From G963663315 sp965231905 (GTDB lineage Bacteria; Pseudomonadota; Gammaproteobacteria; Arenicellales; Poriferihabitantaceae), in assembly GCA_965231905.1 (NCBI GenBank), contig CBDDOO010000001.1:248001-312000 (forward strand): a stretch of 64,000 bases of DNA. The letters run 5' to 3'. The notes under the pieces are model-generated. The model worked only from the letters and a program-made list of their open reading frames with translations. It was not told where the DNA came from and did not search any database. A program made the translations under genes and the position numbers. The first letter of the stretch is position 1. Every line of letters begins with the position of its first letter. Below, piece by piece: positions 27,610 to 35,126 of this stretch.

Positions 27610-28047
27610 ATGGCGACCATCGACCAGATACAGGACGATATAATCGAAGAGTTCGGTATTTTTGACCAATGGATGGACAAGTATGAATACATTATCGACC
27701 TGGGCAAGAAACTGCCGCTCATAGAAGAGCAGTACCGGCACGAAGACAATCTGGTTCCGGGTTGTCAAAGCCGGGTCTGGCTGCATGCCGAACTCGAACA
27801 GGGCAGGATCAGATTCACCGCGGACAGCGACGCCATTATTACCAAGGGAATCATCGCACTATTGATTCGCGTTCTGTCCAACCAGCCGGTTGAGCAGGTA
27901 AGCGGCGCGGAGCTCTGGTTCATTGATCAGATAGGGTTAAGGGAACACCTGTCCTCAACCCGTTCCAATGGCCTGGTCAACATGGTGGCAAAAATCAAAT
28001 CCACAGCACAGACGCTTGGCATGACGGTCCCTGAAAAGTCCGGCTGA
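27610..28047 (+). CDS. sufE: Sulfur acceptor protein SufE
   Basis: The 145-residue protein has the SufE core: YIIDLGKKLP, the loop with the persulfide-carrying cysteine in NLVPGCQSRVW, and GIIALLIRVLSNQP followed by a GL.EHLSSTRSNGL segment. It takes the sulfane sulfur from SufS and stimulates its activity during iron-sulfur cluster assembly. Length is normal (about 138-147). It is co-transcribed with sufS. The Qmo/Hdr proteins encoded upstream in the window are rich in iron-sulfur clusters, but genomic proximity is not evidence for a dedicated role. Confidence 0.92.
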   Translation: MATIDQIQDDIIEEFGIFDQWMDKYEYIIDLGKKLPLIEEQYRHEDNLVPGCQSRVWLHAELEQGRIRFTADSDAIITKGIIALLIRVLSNQPVEQVSGAELWFIDQIGLREHLSSTRSNGLVNMVAKIKSTAQTLGMTVPEKSG

Positions 28048-28073
28048 CTATTTTTTCGGAATTTCCCGGGGGG

Positions 28074-28178
28074 CTGTCGGATTCAAGGTGATTTATAGAG
28101 TAAAATTATTCTATGATGACAGTGAGAGAAGCCGCGAGTGCGCGATTGACTATATCCCGCCATAGCGCAATCCGACAG
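28074..28178. repeat. 105-bp unit bounded by a 10-bp inverted repeat
   Basis: The gap between sufE and the dioxygenase gene is bounded by CTGTCGGATT (28074-28083) and its exact complement AATCCGACAG (28169-28178). The half-sites resemble the TCGGATT/AATCCGA ends of common dispersed palindromic elements. No coding capacity is seen inside. Confidence 0.4.
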
Positions 28179-28188
28179 ACTCCTGGTC

Positions 28189-28944
28189 ATGTTCAGCGCT
28201 GATCAGACCGAAGAGTTCGGCCGCTCAGGATTCATCATTGAACGGGGGCTGGTCGACAGCGGCGTCTGCCGGAAAATGCTGGATGCGGTGCATAGCTCAC
28301 TGCGTCCGCCCCTGGGGCCGCTTGAATTTGAAACCGATGTGCAGTATCCCGGTTCCCCGGCAGGCCGCCTGTCTCCCGGTGGCGATACTCCCCGCAGGTT
28401 GTTGCACGCCATTACCCGGGATGCCGTGTTCCGAGCCTGGGCGACGTCACCTGAGGTCGTTGACCGGGTAAAACAGTTGCTGGAGGCGGACCGCATCGCG
28501 GTTTCCCAGAACCATCACAACTGCATCATGACCAAGCACCCCGGTTTCAGCAGCGAGACATTGTGGCACCAGGATATCCGCTACTGGCTGTTCGACAAAC
28601 CGGATCTGGTCAGTGTCTGGCTGGCGCTTGGCGAGGAATACGCCAGCAATGGCGGTATCCGATTGATTCCCGGGTCCCACCGGCAGCGCCTGGACCGTGG
28701 CCGATTTGACACCGCCCTGTTCCTGCGCCCCGACCTTCCAGAAAATCGCGCCCTGATTGACAGCGCGCTGCCGGCCGAACTCTCTCAGGGCGACGTGCTT
28801 TTTTTCCACAGCAGAACCATCCATGCGGCCGGGCAGAACAATACCGATCAGGTGAAAACCTCGGTCATCTTCACCTATCGGGACGAGAAAAACCTGCCGC
28901 TCGCCGAATCACGCTCCGCCAGATACCCCGATATTTCCTGTTAG
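28189..28944 (+). CDS. Phytanoyl-CoA dioxygenase (PhyH) family Fe(II)/2-oxoglutarate oxygenase
   Basis: The 251-residue protein has the PhyH jelly-roll signature: LWHQDIRYW with the iron-binding H-x-D, VWLALGEEYASNGGIRLIPGSHR, and SRTIHAAGQN with the distal iron ligand histidine. Such enzymes hydroxylate acyl groups or small metabolites using Fe(II), oxygen and 2-oxoglutarate. The gene is single. Its TAG stop at 28942-28944 overlaps the stop of a truncated monooxygenase frame running the other way. The substrate is unknown. Confidence 0.82.
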   Translation: MFSADQTEEFGRSGFIIERGLVDSGVCRKMLDAVHSSLRPPLGPLEFETDVQYPGSPAGRLSPGGDTPRRLLHAITRDAVFRAWATSPEVVDRVKQLLEADRIAVSQNHHNCIMTKHPGFSSETLWHQDIRYWLFDKPDLVSVWLALGEEYASNGGIRLIPGSHRQRLDRGRFDTALFLRPDLPENRALIDSALPAELSQGDVLFFHSRTIHAAGQNNTDQVKTSVIFTYRDEKNLPLAESRSARYPDISC

Positions 28945-29069
28945 CCCGGCTGTTTTGCGGCAAGTTCCTGCATCCGGCCGGCCATCTCATCGTAACCCTG
29001 TGTGTCGTCCGATTGCAGGCTGGAGAAAATAACAGCGTAGTAGGGTGGTTCCGGCGTATCGGCGATCAT
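28941..29069 (-). pseudogene. Truncated antibiotic-biosynthesis-monooxygenase (ABM)-like gene, 42 codons
   Basis: A 42-codon frame starts at ATG 29069. It reads YYAVIFSSLQSDD, then GYDEMAGRMQELAAKQPG, the first beta strand and helix of small ABM/EthD-like monooxygenases that normally continue with FLGxES... for another 60 or so residues. It stops abruptly with TAA where it meets the end of the PhyH gene. It is therefore an N-terminal fragment, probably cut when the dioxygenase region was joined. The family call rests on about 30 residues. Confidence 0.5.
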
Positions 29070-29073
29070 TCGA

Positions 29074-29187
29074 TTAGTTCTTTACGCGGGTCTTGTCGGC
29101 CTGCTGCAAGCCGAAAGTCAAGATACCGTATTCATAAATTCTATCGAGGTCGGCAAGCGCCGCATCACTTAAGCGGTAACTGCCCAT
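29074..29187 (-). pseudogene. parE: Truncated ParE-like toxin, 37 codons
   Basis: The frame from ATG 29187 reads MGSYRLSDAALADLDRIYEY, then GILTFGLQQAD, the N-terminal third of the ParE/RelE-superfamily toxin family, in which the sequence normally continues to about 95 residues. Here it diverges after QQAD and stops. The start overlaps the end of the ParD-like frame by 23 bases, as in intact parDE operons. Only the first helix hairpin would be made, so no gyrase poisoning is expected. Confidence 0.65.
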
Positions 29188-29290
29188 TGCCTTGCAGCCT
29201 CTTGATAACGGTTTGTTTTACGTCTTCCGGTGTTCGGCCTGAGAATCCGCTTTCTTCGCCGATAATAAGTGCAGCACGGATCTCCAAAAA
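29165..29290 (-). pseudogene. parD: ParD-like antitoxin, C-terminal fragment
   Basis: A 41-codon open stretch contains IRAALIIGEESGFSGRTPED, the toxin-wrapping C-terminal end of ParD-type antitoxins (LIxGEESG). The N-terminal ribbon-helix-helix half is missing. Directly upstream is an in-frame TGA, and MTSLIF in another frame nearby may be its displaced start. With the ParE fragment it forms the wreck of one TA module. Confidence 0.5.
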
Positions 29291-29577
29291 TCAGCGATGT
29301 CATTACGATGTAATATAGCATCATTTTTACGTATCGGCGATCATTCAGTCGTGGTGGTGTACAATTCCCTAAATTTACTACACAAAAGATTATTGACTGG
29401 TTGGAGATTACACTTGGAGACAAGCACAATTTTTATTGGCTGAAACCATCAAAGACAGAATTTATCTGGCTGTATCTGGCTGGTATTCGGTATACCAGTA
29501 CACTCACGGATTTATATAGTATGTTAATCACACAACGGCGCTGGACAGAATAATCAGAAGTAATTACACTTCCCGCC

Positions 29578-29844
29578 ATGACTGATTCCCGTCCGAAGCA
29601 ATCCGCACCAGTGCGGCGCGGCGAACCGAAGCGGCTGACCCGTACATACAGGTTGCATCCGGACCGGCTGGCCGACTTGGACGAACTGGCCGAGTACAAA
29701 GGCATATCGAAGGCGGCCACCATTGAACGACTGATCAGTTTTGCCACCTGCATCCGGCGCGACCTTGAAGACGAAGACAGCATTCTGATCAAGCGGACGG
29801 ACAACGGCGGATGGAAGATCAGACCAACCGAACCGAACCACTGA
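29578..29844 (+). CDS. Small ribbon-helix-helix-like DNA-binding protein
   Basis: The 88-residue protein has a basic N-terminus, then RLTRTYRLHPDRLADLDELA and KGISKAATIERLISFA, which fits a beta strand followed by two helices of the CopG/ribbon-helix-helix type. Such proteins are transcription regulators or antitoxins. The gene lies 24 bases upstream of the large RTX repeat gene on the same strand, so it is a candidate regulator of that gene, perhaps autoregulated. No toxin partner is visible. It could also be a relic from a mobile element, since the debris of parDE is just upstream. Confidence 0.6.
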   Translation: MTDSRPKQSAPVRRGEPKRLTRTYRLHPDRLADLDELAEYKGISKAATIERLISFATCIRRDLEDEDSILIKRTDNGGWKIRPTEPNH

Positions 29845-29868
29845 CAACAACCAACAACAACCCGGAAC

Positions 29869-32802
29869 ATGACCATGAAACGAACAATCACACTGGCGGC
29901 GCTAATCATTCTTCTGGCGCCGGTATTCGCCGTCCAGTCACAAACGGGCGGATGGGCGAAAGATAACCAGTTAGGCTGTTGGGCGAGTGCAAGCGGGGAA
30001 ACCTGCACGGCAACGGCAACATCGAACAATGACTATATGTACGGCAACGATGGCGATGACAAGCTGTACGGCGGCGCTGGCACTGACTACCTGTACGGCA
30101 ACGATGGCGATGACAAGCTGTACGGCGGCGCTGGCACTGACGGGCTGTTCGGCGGCGCTGGCGATGACACCCTGTACGGCATGGATGGCGATGACAGGCT
30201 GAAAGGCAACGATGGCGATGACACCCTGTACGGCGGCGCTGGCGATGACTGGCTGCAAGGCAACGATGGCGATGACACCCTGTACGGCATGGATGGCGAT
30301 GACTGGCTGGAAGGCTGGGAAGGTGATGACAAGCTGTACGGCGGCGCTGGCACTGACAAGCTGTATGGCGGCGCTGGCCGTGACTATTTGTGGGGCGGCT
30401 ATGGCAATGACAGGCTGGAAGGCGGCGCTGGCCATGACTCCCTGTACGGCGACGATGGCGATGACACCCTGTACGGCAACGCTGACGATGACTGGCTGGA
30501 AGGCAACGATGGCAATGACTCCCTGTACGGCGACGATGGCGATGACAGGCTGTACGGCGGCGCGGGCACTGACGGGCTGTTCGGCGGCGCGGGCACTGAC
30601 GGGCTGTACGGCGGTGAAGGTGATGACAGGCTGAAAGGCAACGGTGGCGATGACAAGCTGTACGGCGGCGCGGGCGATGACTGGCTGCAAGGCAACGATG
30701 GCGATGACACCCTGTACGGCAACGCTGACGATGACTGGCTGGAAGGCTGGGAAGGTGATGACAAGCTGTACGGCGGCGCGGGCACTGACAAGCTGTACGG
30801 CGGCGCTGACGATGACACCCTGGAAGGCGGCGCTGGCAATGACTACCTGGAAGGCGGCGATGGCAATGACAAGCTGTACGGTGACAATAGCAATGGCGAT
30901 GACGATGGCGATGACGAACTGCACGGCAACGATGGCGATGACTGGCTGATCGGAGACGCTGGCACTGACAAGCTGTACGGCGGCGAAGGCAATGACACCC
31001 TGGGCGGCGGCTTGGGCGATGACAAGCTGTATGGCGGCGAAGGCAATGACACCCTGTACGGCAACGAAGGTAATGACGAACTGTACGGCGGCGAAGGCGA
31101 TGACTCCCTGTACGGCGGCGCTGGCGATGACAGGGTGTACGGCTGGTACGGCGCTGACGAACTGTACGGACAAGCGGGCAATGACTACATGGAAGGCGGC
31201 GCTGGCAATGACTACCTGCACGGCAACGAAGGCGATGACAGTCTGTACGGCGGCGAAGGCAATGACATCCTGGAAGGCAACGAAGGCAATGACACCCTGT
31301 ACGGCATGGATGGCGATGACACCCTGTACGGCAACGAAGGCGATGACAGGCTGTACGGCCGCTGGGGTAATGACATCCTGGAAGGCAACGAAGGCAATGA
31401 CTGGCTGAACGGCTACTATGGCAATGACCACCTGGAAGGCGGGGACGGCGCTGACGAACTGTACGGCGGCGAAGGCGATGACTCCCTGTACGGCGGCGAA
31501 GGCGATGACTCCCTGTACGGCGGCTGGGGCGATGACACCCTGGGCGGCGGCTTGGGCAATGACAGGCTGTATGGCGGCGAAGGCAATGACAGGCTGGAAG
31601 GCGGCGAAGGCAATGACTCCCTGCGCGGTAACGAAGGCAATGACACCCTGTACGGCAACGATGGCAATGACTGGCTGATCGGAGACGGTGGCGATGACAA
31701 GCTGTACGGCGGCGAAGGCCGTGACCACCTGCAAGGCAACGATGGCAATGACCACCTGGAAGGCGGCGGCGGTATTGACTACCTGAACGGCGGCGAAGGC
31801 GATGACTCCCTGTACGGCAACGATGGCAATGACAAGCTGTACGGTGGCGCTGGCAATGACTACCTGAACGGCGGCGAAGGCGATGACTTCCTGAACGGCA
31901 ACGAAGGCGATGACTTCCTGCACGGCGGCGAAGGCGATGACTTGCTGTACGGCGACTGGTACGGCGGCGAAGGTGATGACTCACCGAAAGGCGACTGGTA
32001 CGCTGGCAATGACAAGCGGTACGGCTATGGCAATGATACGCTGTACGGAGGCGCGGGCGATGACACCCTGTACGGCGGCGCTGGTGTTGACATCCTGTAC
32101 GGCGAAAAAGGCGATGACAAGCTGGACGGCGGCGAAGATATTGACACCCTGTACGGCGGCGAAGGTGATGACATCCTGCAAGGCGGCACGGGCGGGGATT
32201 GGCTGTTCGGAGAAACGGGCGATGACGAACTGCACGGCAACGAAGGCGATGACTGGTTATATGGCGGCTGGGGCGATGATTGGCTGTCCGGCGGCGGCGC
32301 GGCGGACTTCCTGCAAGGATTCAATGGCAATGATACGCTGTACGGTGGCGCGGGCAATGACAAGCTGTACGGCGATAATGGTGATGACTTCCTGAACGGA
32401 GGTTTGGGCAATGATCGCCTGTTCGGTGGCGCGGGCAATGACTACCTGAACGGAGGCGAAGGCGATGACTTCCTGCGAGGTGGTGGCGGCAATGACTGGA
32501 TACTTGGAGGCGCGGGCAATGATGACCTGCGAGGGAATGCCGGTTCCGACTTCATGAGTGGCGGCGGCGGCGCGGATACCTACAACATACGCGGCAACCA
32601 GAGGAAAGACCGCGATATTATCCTGGCTGATAAAACCGACAATATCGCCGGGCAATTCAACAAGCTGGAAAGTATCCGCCTGAACGATGTTACCTTGCCA
32701 AGTATTCAGATTGGAGGGGCGACTTTTACACTGGACGCGGGTATCCTGGCCGGTCATGCCCACCGGGTAAACGGCGCGGATATTATCTACCGCAAGCCGT
32801 GA
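29869..32802 (+). CDS. Large RTX-type (GGxGxDxLxG) repeat protein with Sec signal peptide
   Basis: The 977-residue protein starts with a signal peptide (KRTITLAALIILLAPVFAV) and a short domain with two cysteines (NQLGCWASASGETC). From about residue 52 to 890 it is almost wholly nonapeptide repeats of the type GGAGDDTLYG / GNDGDDWLEG, the hemolysin-type calcium-binding parallel beta roll. The last 85 residues form a distinct cap (SDFMSGGGGADTYNI to RVNGADIIYRKP) shared with the RTX protein at 41083. Classic RTX proteins lack a Sec signal and use a C-terminal type I signal; this one looks Sec-exported. The DNA is a 27-base tandem array and so prone to expansion or contraction. A surface or matrix role is inference. 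Confidence 0.88.
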   Translation: MTMKRTITLAALIILLAPVFAVQSQTGGWAKDNQLGCWASASGETCTATATSNNDYMYGNDGDDKLYGGAGTDYLYGNDGDDKLYGGAGTDGLFGGAGDDTLYGMDGDDRLKGNDGDDTLYGGAGDDWLQGNDGDDTLYGMDGDDWLEGWEGDDKLYGGAGTDKLYGGAGRDYLWGGYGNDRLEGGAGHDSLYGDDGDDTLYGNADDDWLEGNDGNDSLYGDDGDDRLYGGAGTDGLFGGAGTDGLYGGEGDDRLKGNGGDDKLYGGAGDDWLQGNDGDDTLYGNADDDWLEGWEGDDKLYGGAGTDKLYGGADDDTLEGGAGNDYLEGGDGNDKLYGDNSNGDDDGDDELHGNDGDDWLIGDAGTDKLYGGEGNDTLGGGLGDDKLYGGEGNDTLYGNEGNDELYGGEGDDSLYGGAGDDRVYGWYGADELYGQAGNDYMEGGAGNDYLHGNEGDDSLYGGEGNDILEGNEGNDTLYGMDGDDTLYGNEGDDRLYGRWGNDILEGNEGNDWLNGYYGNDHLEGGDGADELYGGEGDDSLYGGEGDDSLYGGWGDDTLGGGLGNDRLYGGEGNDRLEGGEGNDSLRGNEGNDTLYGNDGNDWLIGDGGDDKLYGGEGRDHLQGNDGNDHLEGGGGIDYLNGGEGDDSLYGNDGNDKLYGGAGNDYLNGGEGDDFLNGNEGDDFLHGGEGDDLLYGDWYGGEGDDSPKGDWYAGNDKRYGYGNDTLYGGAGDDTLYGGAGVDILYGEKGDDKLDGGEDIDTLYGGEGDDILQGGTGGDWLFGETGDDELHGNEGDDWLYGGWGDDWLSGGGAADFLQGFNGNDTLYGGAGNDKLYGDNGDDFLNGGLGNDRLFGGAGNDYLNGGEGDDFLRGGGGNDWILGGAGNDDLRGNAGSDFMSGGGGADTYNIRGNQRKDRDIILADKTDNIAGQFNKLESIRLNDVTLPSIQIGGATFTLDAGILAGHAHRVNGADIIYRKP

Positions 32803-33008
32803 CCATGACACCAGAGGTATTAACCATAATCGGCGTAGGCTTGGCGCTGGCTGGCGCGATTATCCCGGCAATCAATGGGCTGCGGCAACAGGTAAACCAG
32901 CAAGGCCAACAGATCACACAGATTGCCCAACAGGTAGGGCACTTGTCCGGGTTGCTGGAAGGCTTGCGGGGAAGGCCGGTAGCGGGCGCGAGCGAGCGCG
33001 AGAGTTGA
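32799..33008 (+). CDS. Small single-pass membrane coiled-coil protein (copy 1)
   Basis: The 69-residue protein begins with a hydrophobic helix (VLTIIGVGLALAGAIIPAI) followed by a Gln/Leu-rich amphipathic segment (GLRQQVNQQGQQITQIAQQ) and ends HLSGLLEGLRGRPVAG. It is clearly homologous to the next gene. GTG at 32799 overlaps the RTX stop codon (GTGA) and implies translational coupling; ATG at 32805 is the alternative. It is probably an inner-membrane protein with a short coiled coil outside or inside. I do not recognise a named family. Confidence 0.6.
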   Translation: MTMTPEVLTIIGVGLALAGAIIPAINGLRQQVNQQGQQITQIAQQVGHLSGLLEGLRGRPVAGASERES

Positions 33009-33026
33009 TAGACGGGGAACCCAATC

Positions 33027-33401
33027 ATGACCATTACAACCGCGTTAATCTTGCTGATTGTTACCATTGTCGGCGTAGGGGTAGCATTGGCCGGAGTGAT
33101 CATACCGGCCAACAATCGCCACAGCCGGGAGATTGCCGGGTTGCGGCAAGAAGTCAACCAGGACATTGCCAGCTTACGGCAAGAGATCAACCAGGACATT
33201 GCCAGCTTACGGCAAGAGATCAACCAGGACATTACCGGGTTGCGACAAGAGATCAAGCAGGAAATTGCCGGGTTGCGGCAAGAGATCAATCAGCGAGGAC
33301 AACAGATCACACAGGTTGCCCATGAGGTGGGACACCTGGCCGGGTTGCTGGAGGGCTTGAGAGGCCGACCGATTGCGGAACCGGAAGAAGTCCGGGTTTG
33401 A
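33027..33401 (+). CDS. Small single-pass membrane coiled-coil protein with 11-residue repeats (copy 2)
   Basis: The 124-residue protein has an N-terminal membrane helix (ALILLIVTIVGVGVALAGVI), then a coiled coil made of five copies of an 11-residue unit (LRQEINQDIAS), and a C-terminus (HEVGHLAGLLEGLRGRP) nearly the same as that of the preceding gene. It is a tandem duplicate of that gene, with the coiled coil lengthened by repeat expansion. Both lie directly downstream of the RTX gene and are probably expressed with it. A scaffold or export-accessory role is a guess; no known family is recognised. Confidence 0.65.
   Translation: MTITTALILLIVTIVGVGVALAGVIIPANNRHSREIAGLRQEVNQDIASLRQEINQDIASLRQEINQDITGLRQEIKQEIAGLRQEINQRGQQITQVAHEVGHLAGLLEGLRGRPIAEPEEVRV
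33142..33297 (+). repeat. 33-bp tandem repeats inside the coiled-coil gene
   Basis: Four complete 33-base units and a partial fifth run from 33142, 33175, 33208, 33241 and 33274. Units two and three differ only at their last few bases. As 33 is a multiple of three, gain or loss of a unit keeps the frame and changes coiled-coil length by 11 residues (about 1.6 nm). Confidence 0.85.
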
Positions 33402-33495
33402 TAGCGCGATTATCTGAATTGGGCAATGCCCTGGACAAGGGGGGAAGCCTGAAAACGCCGTAGAAGCGATTACAGGCGGCGCAATTTTCCGGCGA

Positions 33496-33532
33496 CCGGC
33501 TGAAATCCCGTAAATCGGGAGAAATCAGCCGG
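33496..33532. repeat. Stem-loop in the gap after the coiled-coil genes
   Basis: CCGGCTGA (33496-33503) pairs with TCAGCCGG (33525-33532), and inside it CCCG pairs with CGGG. No T run follows, so it is not a typical intrinsic terminator, though it could slow RNA decay or end transcription with Rho. It lies between the plus-strand RTX cluster and the convergent MDR gene. Confidence 0.5.
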
Positions 33533-33567
33533 AACGGTCTAATTGACTCCCTATGGCGTGGCCGTGA

Positions 33568-34554
33568 TTACCCGGTGTTAATGATCACGCAACCATCGAG
33601 TCCGCCCTTTTCAATGGATTCATGGGCATTGGCGGTTTGCTCAAGCGGCCAGGTTTCGGCGATGCGATGTTTTAGCCGGTCCTGTTCCAGGGTATGGTAA
33701 ATATCCTTGATGGCCTGTTGTTTCGCCTGGTCGGGCATGTTGTAGACCAGTACCATGTTCACAGAGATATTCTTGAACATCAATGGATAGAACGGGATGG
33801 TCGGCTCTGGCGAAAGGGAGGATGAATAGGTGGATATGCTGCCGTTATTTCTCAGTAGCGCCGCGCTGGTTTTCGCATTGACCCCGAATTCCACGTCAAC
33901 AATGTGATCCACTCCCGCGTCGCCGGTAACCCGGTGAATTTCGTCAATCAGATTGTCCTGCCGGTAATTCAATACCTTGTCGGCGCCGGTCTGTCCGGCA
34001 ATCCGGCAACGGGCATCGCTTCCCGCGGTCGCGATCACATAAGCGCCGGCCAGTTTCGCCCATTGCGCCGCATAGTAACCCACCCGCCCGGAAGCCCCTG
34101 TCACCAGAACGTACTTGCCGGATAAATTGCCGGCATTATGCACACAGCGATGGGCGGTCATCATCGGGATTCCGATACAGGCGCCCACGTCGAACCCGGT
34201 ATTGTCCGGCAGTACCGGGGCTATCGCGGATGGCAGCGTGACATACTGTGCGGCGGTACCGCAGTTGCGGGCGAATTGTGCCTGGTATACCCATACCCGT
34301 TGTCCGCGGCGTTGTCCGGGAACATTCTCGCCGACTGCGTCAATCACTCCGGCGCCGTCACTGTGAGGAATCACGAAACCATTTTCGAAGCCGGCCGACT
34401 GAGCCCCCGCTCTTTTCTTGACATCGGAGGGATTCACCGCTGAAGTATGCAGCCGGACCCTGACCTCGCCTGCGCCGGGTTCCGGCGTGGCGCGGTCTCC
34501 ATATTGCAGGACCGCGCCAGCTTCACCCTGCTTTTCATACCATATCGCTTTCAT
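33568..34554 (-). CDS. Zinc-free MDR family NADPH:quinone reductase-like protein
   Basis: The 328-residue protein is a medium-chain dehydrogenase/reductase of the quinone oxidoreductase (QOR/zeta-crystallin) type: GEVRVRLHTSAVNPSDVKKR near the N-terminus, IPHSDGAGVIDAVGENV, then the Rossmann motif VTGASGRVGYYAAQWAKLAG and GADKVLNYRQDN. The structural-zinc cysteines of alcohol dehydrogenases are absent. It should reduce quinones or enones with NADPH. The gene stands alone, convergent with the RTX cluster, with a 70-base gap to greB upstream. Confidence 0.85.
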   Translation of the reverse strand: MKAIWYEKQGEAGAVLQYGDRATPEPGAGEVRVRLHTSAVNPSDVKKRAGAQSAGFENGFVIPHSDGAGVIDAVGENVPGQRRGQRVWVYQAQFARNCGTAAQYVTLPSAIAPVLPDNTGFDVGACIGIPMMTAHRCVHNAGNLSGKYVLVTGASGRVGYYAAQWAKLAGAYVIATAGSDARCRIAGQTGADKVLNYRQDNLIDEIHRVTGDAGVDHIVDVEFGVNAKTSAALLRNNGSISTYSSSLSPEPTIPFYPLMFKNISVNMVLVYNMPDQAKQQAIKDIYHTLEQDRLKHRIAETWPLEQTANAHESIEKGGLDGCVIINTG

Positions 34555-34625
34555 TTTTTCTCCTTGACAGTCCAGTTACTCGAACGGGTATCGCAAGACG
34601 ACTCTACCACACTCGCGTAACCGGT

Positions 34626-35123
34626 TCAGCGATAACGGATCGCGGTAATCCGGTAAATCTCTTCGTTGTTTTTCATTCTCAACACGATTTCATCGCCGAC
34701 TTCCTTTTTTAACAGGGCCCGCGCCATCGGTGAATCCACGCTGATAGTTCCTCTGGCGCTGTCGCTGTCGATCTCATCGGAACCGACAATCCGGTATTCG
34801 ACTGCTTCACCATTGTCTTTTTCCAGGGTGACCCAGGCGCTGAAAAATACCCGGTTTTCATCTCCGACTCCAGCAACGACAGTCAGGTTCGGCAATCGTT
34901 TTTGCAGATAGCGTATGCGGCGGTCTATTTCCGCCAACTGCTTTTTCCGGTAGATATACTCCGCGTTCTCCGAGCGGTCTCCTTCCGCCGCTGCCGCCGA
35001 CAACGCCCTGGTGACTTCAGAGCGTTTCTTCCAGATCGTGGTTTCCTCGCGCCGCAGTATCTCGAAACCCTGTTCGGTGATATAGGGCGTCGATGGTTTT
35101 TGCGGGGGTCTGTATCGGCTCAT
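34626..35123 (-). CDS. greB: Transcription elongation factor GreB
   Basis: The 165-residue protein shows GreB landmarks: PYITEQGFEILRREE, the coiled-coil tip GDRSENAEYIYRKKQLAEID with the acidic residues that activate RNA cleavage in RNA polymerase, RRIRYLQKRL, and the C-terminal FKBP-like domain with SPMARALLKKEVGDEI. The EYIYRKK form and the basic surface separate it from GreA. It rescues backtracked RNA polymerase by stimulating transcript cleavage. It starts three bases after the stop of the ABC exporter and is likely co-transcribed with it. Confidence 0.93.
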   Translation of the reverse strand: MSRYRPPQKPSTPYITEQGFEILRREETTIWKKRSEVTRALSAAAAEGDRSENAEYIYRKKQLAEIDRRIRYLQKRLPNLTVVAGVGDENRVFFSAWVTLEKDNGEAVEYRIVGSDEIDSDSARGTISVDSPMARALLKKEVGDEIVLRMKNNEEIYRITAIRYR

Positions 35124-35126
35124 CTT

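Larger units (their letters stand above)
29055..29346. repeat. 17-bp direct repeat flanking the parDE remnant
   Basis: The 17-mer CGTATCGGCGATCATTC occurs at 29055-29071 and again at 29330-29346. The pair brackets the parDE debris; the left copy also contains the start codon of the ABM-like fragment. Such a flanking repeat could be the footprint of an insertion or of a deletion between short homologies. Confidence 0.6.

Noticed and set aside
29314..29553. Plus-strand open stretch of 79 codons before the RHH gene (contains KIIDWLEITLGDKHNFYWL)
   Set aside because: No start codon, no ribosome site and no recognised family; perhaps a remnant, but not supportable as a gene.
29906..31984. Long minus-strand open frames (about 650-690 codons) across the RTX gene
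   Set aside because: They are by-products of the 27-base coding repeats, have His/Arg- or Val/Ala-only composition, no ribosome site and no family; the plus-strand RTX protein explains them.
30000..32500. Tandem repeats considered as a CRISPR array
   Set aside because: Units are contiguous with no unique spacers and encode calcium-binding nonapeptides; no cas genes.
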